In this document: piece by piece, positions 7,924 to 15,777 of the stretch
Layout: each line of letters begins with the position of its first letter
How positions within the stretch are numbered: the first letter of the stretch is position 1
DNA from: JBBAFS01 sp041655255
GTDB lineage: Bacteria > Spirochaetota > Spirochaetia > Sphaerochaetales > Sphaerochaetaceae
Length of the DNA stretch: 52,324 nt
Direction of reading: 5' to 3'
NCBI GenBank assembly: GCA_041655255.1
Contig: JBBAFS010000004.1
Coordinates: 1-52,324, forward strand
Translations under genes and position numbers: made by a program
Notes under the pieces: generated by a model
Database searches by the model: none
What the model was told of the DNA's origin: nothing
What the model saw: only the letters and a program-made list of their open reading frames with translations

Positions 7924-8757
7924 ATGAGAGTTATTATTCAAAAGACGTATGACGAAATGTCACAGTGGGCGGCAAAATATATTGCAAAAACCATTAATGA
8001 GTATAACCCTACAGCGGATGACCCTTTTGTCTTAGGACTTCCAACTGGAGGAACTCCAGTTGGGACATATAACCAATTGATTCAATTGCACAAAGCTGGA
8101 CGAGTCAGTTTTAAACATGTTGTGACCTTTAATATGGATGAGTATGTGGGAATTCCTAAAGATCATCCTCAAAGTTACAACACCTATATGTGGCACACCT
8201 TTTTCAAACATGTCGATATTCTTCAGAAGAATATCCACATCCCCAATGGGAATGCTGCAGATGTACGTAAAGAGTGTAAAGATTACGAGAAGGCTATTAA
8301 GGATGTTGGCGGTATTAACCTCTTTTTAGGAGGGGTAGGCTCAGATGGTCATATTGCATTTAACGAACCATTTAGTTCGCTCACCTCAGTGACACGTCTT
8401 AAAACATTGACCTATGAGACAAAGGTGGCTAACAGTCGATTCTTTGATGATGATATTAACAAAGTTCCCCCATATGCCATTACCGTAGGGTTAAAAACAA
8501 TCTTAGATGCCGATCAAGTCCTCTTTATTGTTTCAGGACTCAATAAAGCACTCCCTTTACAAGTGATGGTTGAAGGACCTATTAGCCAAAGTTGGCCGTG
8601 TAGTCACTTACAAACCCATCCAAAGGCGGTTGTTGTCTGTGATGATGCCGCAACAGGGGAACTGAAAGTAAGCACGTATCGCTATTTCTTAGAGATTGAA
8701 GCTCGGAATATTGATCCAACAAGCTTAGAAGAGGGGACATACCCCCGTCTTATCTAA
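7924..8757 (+). CDS. nagB: glucosamine-6-phosphate deaminase
   Basis: A 277-residue cytosolic enzyme converting glucosamine-6-phosphate to fructose-6-phosphate and ammonia. Family signatures: LGLPTGGTPVGTY near the N-terminus, VVTFNMDEYVGIP with the catalytic Asp, HPQSYNTYM, and FLGGVGSDGHIAFNEP with the acid/base residues. Full length. It has GAGG upstream of the ATG at 7924. No nagA or amino-sugar transporter sits beside it. Its 3' end overlaps the convergent GDPD gene by 8 bp. Confidence 0.97.
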   Translation: MRVIIQKTYDEMSQWAAKYIAKTINEYNPTADDPFVLGLPTGGTPVGTYNQLIQLHKAGRVSFKHVVTFNMDEYVGIPKDHPQSYNTYMWHTFFKHVDILQKNIHIPNGNAADVRKECKDYEKAIKDVGGINLFLGGVGSDGHIAFNEPFSSLTSVTRLKTLTYETKVANSRFFDDDINKVPPYAITVGLKTILDADQVLFIVSGLNKALPLQVMVEGPISQSWPCSHLQTHPKAVVVCDDAATGELKVSTYRYFLEIEARNIDPTSLEEGTYPRLI

Positions 8758-9556
8758 AAGAGAACTCTTTAGCTACTTTAAGGAGAAGCTCAGGGTTATC
8801 AGTCATAATAGAATCGACACCTAAAGCATAAAGTTGACGCATCTGATCTTCATCATTAATCGTCCACACTTGAATCACGGCTCCACGTTTGTGAAACTGC
8901 TTTACAAAGTCTGAAGTAATCACCTTAATTCCCCACTGCTCTACGGGCACTTGAAATACGATAGTGTGTTTGTTGCCTAACTCTTTAGGAAGGATACGTA
9001 ATTTTTGTTTTAACAATAAAGGAATGACTTCCAGTGTGGTAAGACTTGTGAGAATACTCTTATTTTGTTCTCTCATCCGCTTTAGGTGTGTAAGGTGAAA
9101 ACTTGCACATAAGATACGCTCTTCAGCGTTATGTCGTTTCACAACCTCTTCAAAAGCATCGACAATTCCTTCCTCTTTACTTTTCAAATCGACATTGAAT
9201 CGTTGATCTGGAAGTGCCTGTAATGCCTCATCTAAGGTGGTCATCTTTATCCCGGTATTACGAAAGGGGAAGGTCTTTCCCCCATCGGGTGTGAATGTGT
9301 AACCAGCATCGAGTTGTTTTAACTCTTTGAGTGTGTAGTTTTCTACTAAGCCTGAACCGTTCGTGTTTCGTTCTAAGGTTGGGTCATGCCATACAATGAT
9401 GTGGTTATCTTTTGTAAGATGGACATCTGTTTCAATCACATCAACACCCATCTTATGGGCGCTTATAAAAGCCTCTAAGGTGTTCTCTGGATAGGCGTGG
9501 CTATCTCCACGGTGGGCAACAATTCGAGGAAGGGGATTGAGAAATGGTTCTTTCAT
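8750..9556 (-). CDS. glycerophosphodiester phosphodiesterase
   Basis: A 268-residue GDPD/UgpQ-type enzyme. It hydrolyses glycerophosphodiesters to glycerol-3-phosphate and an alcohol. Canonical residues are visible: IVAHRGDSHAYPENTLEAF at the N-terminus, VIETDVHLTKD with the metal-binding Glu and Asp, IVWHDPTLER with the second His, and a late VDSIMTDNPELL. There is no signal peptide, so it should be cytosolic. The AGGAG site before the ATG at 9556 lies around the end of the upstream methyltransferase gene, one base away, so the two genes form an operon. Confidence 0.93.
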   Translation of the reverse strand: MKEPFLNPLPRIVAHRGDSHAYPENTLEAFISAHKMGVDVIETDVHLTKDNHIIVWHDPTLERNTNGSGLVENYTLKELKQLDAGYTFTPDGGKTFPFRNTGIKMTTLDEALQALPDQRFNVDLKSKEEGIVDAFEEVVKRHNAEERILCASFHLTHLKRMREQNKSILTSLTTLEVIPLLLKQKLRILPKELGNKHTIVFQVPVEQWGIKVITSDFVKQFHKRGAVIQVWTINDEDQMRQLYALGVDSIMTDNPELLLKVAKEFSFR

Positions 9557-9557
9557 A

Positions 9558-10271
9558 TCACTCTCCTTGCGCTTGTAAGCGCATCACTTTAGTGATCATT
9601 TTTTCTAATCGCTTTGACTCTTTCTCACTTAAAGAAGAACGAGCTAACAAATCGGTAAAAAAGCGCTCAGTTTCAAGGCGATCTTTTTGATTGTAGTAGT
9701 GTATCTCCTCTAAAGCCTGAGCTGCATGAGTAGCAAGCTTGTTCACTTGAGATGCACTAATTGGCTGAAAACCTAAAACAGGGGTAGTGGATGTATACAA
9801 TGTGTAGGTCACAATTTGAACAGCTTGGGCTAAGTTAAGAGAAGGGAAAGAGGAACTTGTTTCAATAGTGAGTCCTAAGTTACACAGATGAAGTTCCTCT
9901 TCAGTTAACCCATCTGATTCTCGACCAAACACTATTGAGATTGGTCCTTTTGAGATGGTGTTTGTTTTTTGTATCAACTGTTGTGGTGTTAAAAAGAAAT
10001 ATTTTCTATTTTTCCCTTTTCTTCGAGTTGCTCCAACACTAAGGACACTATCGCTGAGGGCCTCTTTGAGATGTGAGAATCTGCGGTGGTTCTCATAGAG
10101 ATCAAAGGCGTGGACCGAGAGAGCTTTAATGCGCTCAAGGTCGTACTCTTTTGAACTTACAATCACCAAACGATGGATATCCATCGTCTTCATTGCTCGA
10201 CATACCGAACCGATATTCTCACTTGATTGGGGTTCTACTAATACTATTTGAAATTTATCGAGCTGATTCAT
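9558..10271 (-). CDS. SpoU/TrmH-family RNA 2'-O-methyltransferase (TrmJ-like)
   Basis: A 237-residue trefoil-knot methyltransferase using S-adenosylmethionine. Motif 1 is VLVEPQSSENIGSVCRAMKT. Motif 2 is SIVFGRESDGLTEEEL. Motif 3 is SSFPSLNLAQAVQIVTY. This order, with no N-terminal RNA-binding extension and a C-terminal helical tail of about 65 residues, fits the TrmJ group, which methylates position 32 of tRNAs. The exact target is inferred. It is the first gene of a two-gene minus-strand unit with the GDPD gene; the ATG at 10271 lies about 55 bp from the divergent AI-2E gene. Confidence 0.9.
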   Translation of the reverse strand: MNQLDKFQIVLVEPQSSENIGSVCRAMKTMDIHRLVIVSSKEYDLERIKALSVHAFDLYENHRRFSHLKEALSDSVLSVGATRRKGKNRKYFFLTPQQLIQKTNTISKGPISIVFGRESDGLTEEELHLCNLGLTIETSSSFPSLNLAQAVQIVTYTLYTSTTPVLGFQPISASQVNKLATHAAQALEEIHYYNQKDRLETERFFTDLLARSSLSEKESKRLEKMITKVMRLQAQGE

Positions 10272-10325
10272 ATGCCAGATGTATCAGATATTGCAGTATT
10301 TTCCTAGCTAGCATATAGTACGTTT

Positions 10326-11486
10326 ATGGTAGAGAAAGCCAAAACACCAAAAGATGCAGGAAAAACAGCGCTCCTCGTTATTGCCGTTATCTTAGTTGCG
10401 GTAGTATTGAAATTTGCAAAAACAGTCACACTACCTCTTTTTATCTCACTGTTTCTTTTTCTCCTGTTTAATCCTTTTTTAAATAGATTAGAAAAACTAA
10501 AAATTCCACGTTGGTTAGGTGTTGTCATAGCGATGGCGCTATTGGCAATCTTATTTCTTTTTACAGGGTGGTTTTTCTTTTTCACGATCGATTTATTAAT
10601 TAGACGACTGCCTATGTATATTAGACGGTTTGTCGTTATCGATGCGTGGCTAGCTGAAATATTGAACTTAGACACAGGATCGAGCTTTCTCTCATATTTA
10701 AATGTCGATTGGCAAGGTCTTATTATTAGCTCTTTATATTCAGTTAGTGGTAAAGCTTTTGATATCATCTCAACCGCTTCTTTAATTTACATCTTTGTCC
10801 TCTTTTTATTGATGGAGCGACAATCGATGATCCCAAAGTTGAAAATTGCTGCACCTCAAGGTAAGGGGATGAGAATCGCTGTGATGTTTGAACGGGTGAA
10901 CCGTCAAATATCAAAGTACTTGCTACTCAAAGCTCTCATTAGCTTTGCTACAGGTGTGTTGTTCTATTTAGCTGCTTTAGCCACAGGATTAGACTTCGCT
11001 GTGATGTGGGGAGTGTTGGCTTTTGTGCTTAACTTTATCCCCTCAATTGGTTCAATCATTATTACGCTGATGACAATTTTAATGGCACTACTGCAGTTCT
11101 TCCCAAACTGGGGAAATATTGTGTATGTCGCTGTGTTGATGATCTCAATACAAATGGTGTTAGGTAATATCATTGATCCACGCATGCAAGGGGTTCAACT
11201 CAATTTAAGTCCTTTCATCATTCTCGTCTCTCTCTCCATTTGGGGATATATCTGGGGGATAGCAGGGATGTTCTTAGCTGTTCCAATTACCAGTGTGATT
11301 CAGATACTCTGTGCCAATGTGACGAGTCTTAAACCTATAGCTGTGTTAATTGGTAGTGGTAAATCGTATCGGAAGATCGTGGAAGAGGAGCGGCGGCGTG
11401 CACGAGAAAGAGCTGCACGACGAGATAAACGGGAACAGCGCAAAGCGACTCGGACAAAAGAGGAGTCTTCTGTTGAAGAGTCCTGA
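10326..11486 (+). CDS. AI-2E (TqsA/PerM) family transporter
   Basis: A 386-residue inner-membrane protein with about seven or eight hydrophobic segments. Family features: the early LFLFLLFNPFLNRLEK, the mid ALISFATGVLFYLAALA, VLAFVLNFIPSIGSIII and QMVLGNIIDPRMQG, followed by ISIWGYIWGIAGMFLAVP-type helices. Members export autoinducer-2 or carry out Na+/H+ antiport; the substrate here is unknown. The C-terminus is a strongly basic Arg/Lys/Glu tail of about 40 residues, probably a cytoplasmic helix. The tail DNA contains the ribosome site of the following DNA glycosylase gene, so the two are translationally linked. Confidence 0.9.
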   Translation: MVEKAKTPKDAGKTALLVIAVILVAVVLKFAKTVTLPLFISLFLFLLFNPFLNRLEKLKIPRWLGVVIAMALLAILFLFTGWFFFFTIDLLIRRLPMYIRRFVVIDAWLAEILNLDTGSSFLSYLNVDWQGLIISSLYSVSGKAFDIISTASLIYIFVLFLLMERQSMIPKLKIAAPQGKGMRIAVMFERVNRQISKYLLLKALISFATGVLFYLAALATGLDFAVMWGVLAFVLNFIPSIGSIIITLMTILMALLQFFPNWGNIVYVAVLMISIQMVLGNIIDPRMQGVQLNLSPFIILVSLSIWGYIWGIAGMFLAVPITSVIQILCANVTSLKPIAVLIGSGKSYRKIVEEERRRARERAARRDKREQRKATRTKEESSVEES

Positions 11487-12372
11487 TCCTGTAGATTTCC
11501 TCTCTCTTAGTGACACTCAAAAATCTCATGTGTTAGCAGAATTCTCATCGTTTATTTGGGACTACTATGCCCAACATAAACGGATATTCACATGGCGTGA
11601 TACAAGTGATCCTTATAAAATCTTACTTAGTGAATTGATGTTGCAACAAACCCAAGTAGAGCGTGTTGAACCAAAGTACGAGTTGTTTCTTACTCTTTGG
11701 CCAACACTTGAAGATTTAGCTTCAGCGACTCTTACAGAGGTGTTAGCAGCTTGGAAGGGACTTGGGTATAATCGTCGAGCTTTAGCTCTTCACACCATCG
11801 CTCAAAGAAGTAGAGAGTGGAATTACACTCTCATAGCAGATCAAAGTGCACTGATGGCTCTTCCCATGGTAGGAGAGGCGACAAGTGCTGCTCTACTCTC
11901 ATTTGCTTTTCATCAAAAGTCGATCTATTTAGAGACCAATATTCGACGGGTGTTAATTCACCATTTTCATCCCCATTGTGAAAAGGTTCACGACTCAATT
12001 CTTAAAGAGGAATTAGAGGCCTTAGCTCTCTTACAAACAGATTTTAAGCATTGGTACTATGCACTGATGGATTGGGGAGTCCATTTGAGAAAGATAGTAG
12101 CTAATCCTAATCGTCGAAGTGCCCACTATACAAAACAGAGCCGCTTTGAAGGTTCATTACGTGAAGTTCGTTCAAACATGTTGTTTTTATTACAACAAAA
12201 AGGGCCTCTCACATACGATGAGATAGCCTCCAACCTCCAAGCAGATAGTCAGAAGATGGAAACAGCTTTAGGTGCCTTAGAAAAAGAGGGGTTTATTATC
12301 TCAGTGGGAGAAACAACTAAATCGTATTTAATTCCTCTGGCCCATGAAAGTACCAATTCCCATTCCAACTAA
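11473..12372 (+). CDS. HhH-GPD DNA glycosylase, MutY-like, without iron-sulfur cluster
   Basis: About 299 residues from a TTG at 11473, which has a perfect AGGAG seven bases upstream (11461-11465) and overlaps the previous gene by 14 bp; the frame is open further upstream but would overlap by 137 bp. The fold is MutY/EndoIII-like: FTWRDTSDPYKILLSELMLQ with the QQTQV signature, AAWKGLGYNRRAL, and helix-hairpin-helix LPMVGEATSAALLSFAF. The glutamate matching the MutY catalytic Glu is present, but the usual Asp of the Asp-Gly-Asn-Val motif is replaced by Glu154 in SIYLETNIRRVL. The four cluster cysteines after the HhH domain and a NUDIX-like 8-oxoG domain are absent. The C-terminal 60 residues look like a winged helix. 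The base specificity is uncertain. Confidence 0.82.
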   Translation: MKSPDPVDFLSLSDTQKSHVLAEFSSFIWDYYAQHKRIFTWRDTSDPYKILLSELMLQQTQVERVEPKYELFLTLWPTLEDLASATLTEVLAAWKGLGYNRRALALHTIAQRSREWNYTLIADQSALMALPMVGEATSAALLSFAFHQKSIYLETNIRRVLIHHFHPHCEKVHDSILKEELEALALLQTDFKHWYYALMDWGVHLRKIVANPNRRSAHYTKQSRFEGSLREVRSNMLFLLQQKGPLTYDEIASNLQADSQKMETALGALEKEGFIISVGETTKSYLIPLAHESTNSHSN

Positions 12373-13212
12373 AATGACTAAAGCTCCAATTAACAGAGTG
12401 ATACTAAAGAGATCAAAGAAATAGTAATCGAGAAATACTGATACCAGTATCTGAGTAGAGCTGAGTAATAACGCATAGTAAAGGGCAGGAACTTTAGATA
12501 CTACGTAGTTTGCTCCACTCACAATGACAATCGAAAGAATTCCCCCTGTAACAACTAACAAAATAGGAATATCTCGAATGACTGAAATTGGTCCCACTGT
12601 GGCTTTAAAGCCCATAACCGAATAGGCGACAAGGGCAAATAAGAGCCCTGTGATAACAGTGTGTCGGGCACTAAAGAGAATCCCCTTTTTCTCAGCAAAG
12701 CGGGAGTTATAGACCATTTGAATCATGGTAAGAGCTCCACTACCGATTCCGATTAAGATATAAGGGATTGAAAAAGAGCCTCCTTGAAGACTCATGATAA
12801 TAATTCCAATTAAACTAATAACAAGGGTAACAGCTTTATTTTTCGTAATGGGGTGTTTTTTCATCCCCATAAACCCAGTTAAGTCAAACAACAGCGATCC
12901 TATTGTTTGTCCAAAGACTGCTGTAGCCATACTAAAGGCTGCACCGATGTGAGTGACAGTGATGAAATTCGCATGGATGATAAAAAATCCATACACACCA
13001 CCAAAGTACCAATACCACGCAATACTCTCTCGCCTTTTTTTTGGTCTTAAAAAAGGGAGAACCAACGTAGCGAGGATAATACCGATAACTTGGTTAATAA
13101 TAAACGAAAGAGCCATAGTTGCTCTTTGGCCTAAGATGGTGTTTGCCACAACCATCACTGCAATACTACACCCTAAAAAAGCAACTAATAGGTAATTTCG
13201 GCTGTTTTCCAT
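12328..13212 (-). CDS. DMT-superfamily inner-membrane transporter (YdcZ/DUF606-like)
   Basis: About 294 residues with roughly ten hydrophobic helices in two similar halves, the layout of drug/metabolite transporters. The second half contains SKVPALYYALLLSSTQILVS, and the C-terminus ends in GALVILVGMGIGTFMG, features seen in the YdcZ-type branch. The substrate is not predictable. The ATG at 13212 is preferred over the TTG/GTG-type start six codons upstream because the membrane helix begins shortly after it. The last 45 bp overlap the convergent glycosylase gene. Confidence 0.82.
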   Translation of the reverse strand: MENSRNYLLVAFLGCSIAVMVVANTILGQRATMALSFIINQVIGIILATLVLPFLRPKKRRESIAWYWYFGGVYGFFIIHANFITVTHIGAAFSMATAVFGQTIGSLLFDLTGFMGMKKHPITKNKAVTLVISLIGIIIMSLQGGSFSIPYILIGIGSGALTMIQMVYNSRFAEKKGILFSARHTVITGLLFALVAYSVMGFKATVGPISVIRDIPILLVVTGGILSIVIVSGANYVVSKVPALYYALLLSSTQILVSVFLDYYFFDLFSITLLIGALVILVGMGIGTFMGQRN

Positions 13213-13329
13213 GGAGCAAGTGTAGCACACTAAAGCAAGATATTCCTAGATGGAATAAATCACTTGCCATAAAGAGTATTTGTCGGCACTATAAAGCGAT
13301 ACTACGTTTATAAAAAGGATAGTGAAAGG

Positions 13330-13935
13330 ATGCAAAAGGTTGTTTGTTTAGACTTAGAAGGGGTGTTAGTACCTGAAATTTGGATTAATGTTGCCCGTAA
13401 AACTGGTATTGATGAATTGTTGAAAACAACCCGTGATGAACCCGATTACGATGTGTTAATGAGAGGTAGACTCGCCATCTTAGATCGAGAAGGTCTCTCT
13501 TTAAGCGATATAGTCGATGTTATTGAGACCCTTGAGCCCTTTGAGGGTGCTTTAGAGTTTACTCAGAGTCTTCGTTCTAAAACACAACTTATTATTCTTA
13601 GTGATACCTTTATTCAATTTTCACGACCACTGATGAGAAAGTTAGCATGGCCAACACTGTTTTGTAACCACCTCATTATCGACGAAGAGGGTCGAATCAG
13701 TGGGTATACACTCAGACAGCACGATGGAAAGTTAAAAGCAGTGAATGCATTAAAGAGTATTGGTTATGAAGTCTTTGCAGCAGGAGATTCGTACAATGAT
13801 CTTTCGATGATTAGAGCAGCTGATAGCGGAGCTTTGTTTAAAGCTCCTCAACGTATTATTGATAGTGAACACGATCTTCCACATACAACCACCTATGGTG
13901 AATTAGAGGCTATTGTAGATCAGTTTCTCTTATAG
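13330..13935 (+). CDS. thrH: bifunctional phosphoserine phosphatase / phosphoserine:homoserine phosphotransferase
   Basis: A 201-residue HAD-family enzyme very close in pattern to Pseudomonas ThrH: CLDLEGVLVPEIWI with nucleophile Asp8 and Glu10, TTRDEPDYDVLM, LEPFEGALEF, IILSDTFIQFSRPLM, and the Mg-binding AAGDSYNDLSMI. ThrH dephosphorylates phosphoserine and can move the phosphate to homoserine, linking serine and threonine synthesis. The Asp-x-Glu in place of Asp-x-Asp in motif 1 is typical of this family. Complete, single gene, ATG at 13330 with AAGG/AAAGG upstream. Confidence 0.95.
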   Translation: MQKVVCLDLEGVLVPEIWINVARKTGIDELLKTTRDEPDYDVLMRGRLAILDREGLSLSDIVDVIETLEPFEGALEFTQSLRSKTQLIILSDTFIQFSRPLMRKLAWPTLFCNHLIIDEEGRISGYTLRQHDGKLKAVNALKSIGYEVFAAGDSYNDLSMIRAADSGALFKAPQRIIDSEHDLPHTTTYGELEAIVDQFLL

Positions 13936-14014
13936 GATGGTGAGTTAAATTGCTTTCACTGATACATTGTGGTATATGATAAGCGAGGGGCTTCTCCCTC
14001 TAAGGAGCTAGCGT

Positions 14015-14587
14015 ATGAAAACGAAAGTAGCTGTTGTGATACTCACCCTTATCCTTATTCTTAGCAGTTGTGTCTCTTTTAGGGATAAGCCAACTAGTGG
14101 TGTTATTGGATTAGATGGGATTGCTCAACCTTCTTGGGTCTATAAAAACGTCTCTTCTAAAGATAAATTTTATGCTACTGGATACGGAAAGTTATCAGAT
14201 CGGCAAGCTTCGATCAAACGGGCGACCTTAGAGGCTAAAAACGTCATTGCAGAATATATTGAAACATCGGTAAAAGAGGTTGTCACTAACTACCTGAGCG
14301 ATGCTGGAACTGATGGCAACCGCGAGGCCTTAGATGCTTTAGAAGTAGTTAGTGTCCAAGTCGCCGAACAATCTCTTGTTGGTGTCACTACCGAAGAGAT
14401 GTGGATCGACTCTGATGGGGGTGTGTGGGTGTTGTGTTCGATTCCATTAGAGAATATCACACGTAGTTTTGATCCAGCATCTCAACTCATCTCTGAAGGC
14501 TTTGGTGGTTCTACTGCTGCACAAGCTGCCAATCAGAAAATGAGAGAGGCACTACAAACTCACTTAGGAGAGTTTTCTCTCCCATAA
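14015..14587 (+). CDS. LPP20-family lipoprotein
   Basis: A 190-residue protein with a clean lipoprotein signal (Lys-rich start, Leu/Ile-rich core, Leu-Ser-Ser-Cys with Cys19). The mature part has PSWVYKN and FYATGYGKLSD..ASIKRATLEAKNVIAEYI, then a repeat-like strand region and a late DGGVWVLCSIPLENI. This is the pattern of LPP20/FlgP-like lipoproteins (SAM-like Gly-x-Gly turn followed by a long helix). Some relatives are motility or outer-membrane assembly lipoproteins; function here is unknown. AGGAG precedes the ATG. It stands alone between thrH and the TraR/DksA gene. Confidence 0.82.
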   Translation: MKTKVAVVILTLILILSSCVSFRDKPTSGVIGLDGIAQPSWVYKNVSSKDKFYATGYGKLSDRQASIKRATLEAKNVIAEYIETSVKEVVTNYLSDAGTDGNREALDALEVVSVQVAEQSLVGVTTEEMWIDSDGGVWVLCSIPLENITRSFDPASQLISEGFGGSTAAQAANQKMREALQTHLGEFSLP

Positions 14588-14754
14588 AATCTCAATGCCT
14601 GTAATCTCTTTATCTCAGAAACTCACCTTCGGTGAGGTGTGTTCCTATATGTTATGTATTTTTGCCTTAAATCATGAAGATTATACTTGACGAATCGGAA
14701 AAAGGACTTCATCTTTAATGTTACTGTTTTTACTATGATGAAGAGGTACGTGGA

Positions 14755-15120
14755 ATGAGTGCAGAGTTTTATGCTGAGATGGAAGAACTGCTGTTACAAT
14801 TACGCAAAGAGATTCTTGAGAGCATAGCCTCAGAAGATGAAGATTTTCGCACCATGATGAACTCCATGGGGGCAAGGGATCTTGGAGATATTGCAGCTGA
14901 TGATATTGCAAGTAAAAAGATCGAAGCATTGAATCTTCATGCAGCTAATCGACTCAAGAGTGTTGAAGCGGCTTTAGCTCGTCTTCGTAACGGTCGTTAT
15001 GGGGTGTGTTTACAATGTGGTGAAGTGATACCCGAAGAGCGCCTACGAGCCATTCCGTATGCTGTGTTGTGTGTCAGTTGTAAAACTGGTTCTGAGGGAC
15101 CAAAGAGAAAGTCGTGGTAA
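14755..15120 (+). CDS. TraR/DksA-family zinc-finger protein
   Basis: A 121-residue protein with an N-terminal coiled-coil hairpin and a C-terminal four-cysteine zinc finger (Cys85, Cys88, Cys106, Cys109: CLQC...CVSC) with the usual GRYGVC, IPEERLRAIPYA and a basic tail. DksA/TraR proteins enter the RNA polymerase secondary channel and modulate initiation, often with ppGpp. The acidic hairpin tip here reads ARDLGDIAADDI and carries Asp residues but not the exact DxxDxA of E. coli DksA. Convergent with the MBL hydrolase gene, one base apart. Confidence 0.92.
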   Translation: MSAEFYAEMEELLLQLRKEILESIASEDEDFRTMMNSMGARDLGDIAADDIASKKIEALNLHAANRLKSVEAALARLRNGRYGVCLQCGEVIPEERLRAIPYAVLCVSCKTGSEGPKRKSW

Positions 15121-15121
15121 A

Positions 15122-15775
15122 TTAGAGAAACGGGTTGTGTTGTTTCTCTTGAATAATTGTCGATACACCCCCATGACCGGGGTAGATAATCGTATTCTCA
15201 TCAAGGGTAAGTAACTTTGTTTTTATCGATGTGATGAGCGTGTCACTATCGCCAAATGGTAGATCTGTTCGGCCAATACTTTGGGCAAATAGGGTATCCC
15301 CACTGATAAGAGTGCCACTTTGTCTATGGTAGTAACAGACCCCTCCAGGGCTGTGCCCAGGAGTATGAATAACTTGTAAATCAATGTCTTGAATATAATC
15401 GTTATCTTCTAATAACAACGTAGGTTCAGGAAGAGTATCCCACTGGTGTAACATCTTTTTTCCTTGAAGAGAATCGACGCTTTGGGCGATGTGTTGTAAT
15501 AATGCCCTTCCTTGTTCTCCTAAATAACGTGCCTCTTTTGAATGAACAGCAATCTCAAAAGGGGGAAATGAAGCAACTAGTTCACCAAGAGCTAAGATGT
15601 GGTCAAAGTGGGTATGAGTAAGTAATACCGCTTGGATCGAAAGGCCTTTGTCGATGATGTAAGAGGCTAATTCTTCTCCTTGAGCGCCTGGATCTACGAC
15701 CCAGAGCTTTCTCTCTTTAATCAGAAGATAACAATTAGCCTGATACAAACCTAACGGTATTACTTCAAGTCTCAT
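15122..15775 (-). CDS. metallo-beta-lactamase-fold hydrolase (glyoxalase II-like)
   Basis: A 217-residue MBL-fold protein. Metal ligands are visible: LLTHTHFDHIL (HxHxDH), then HTPGHSPGGVCYY, LISGDTLFAQSIGRTDLP with the bridging Asp, and a final IIYPGHGGVS. The NCYLL near the start and GRTDLPFGD are typical of the small hydroxyacylglutathione-hydrolase-like family, probably acting on thioesters in the cytosol; the substrate is unknown. The start codon is 2 bp downstream of the stop of the DbpA-domain gene, so the two are co-transcribed. Confidence 0.9.
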   Translation of the reverse strand: MRLEVIPLGLYQANCYLLIKERKLWVVDPGAQGEELASYIIDKGLSIQAVLLTHTHFDHILALGELVASFPPFEIAVHSKEARYLGEQGRALLQHIAQSVDSLQGKKMLHQWDTLPEPTLLLEDNDYIQDIDLQVIHTPGHSPGGVCYYHRQSGTLISGDTLFAQSIGRTDLPFGDSDTLITSIKTKLLTLDENTIIYPGHGGVSTIIQEKQHNPFL

Positions 15776-15777
15776 CT

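Noticed and set aside
11350..11472. Upstream GTG start for the DNA glycosylase
   Set aside because: It would overlap the transporter gene by 137 bp and lacks a ribosome site; the TTG at 11473 has a perfect AGGAG at good spacing.
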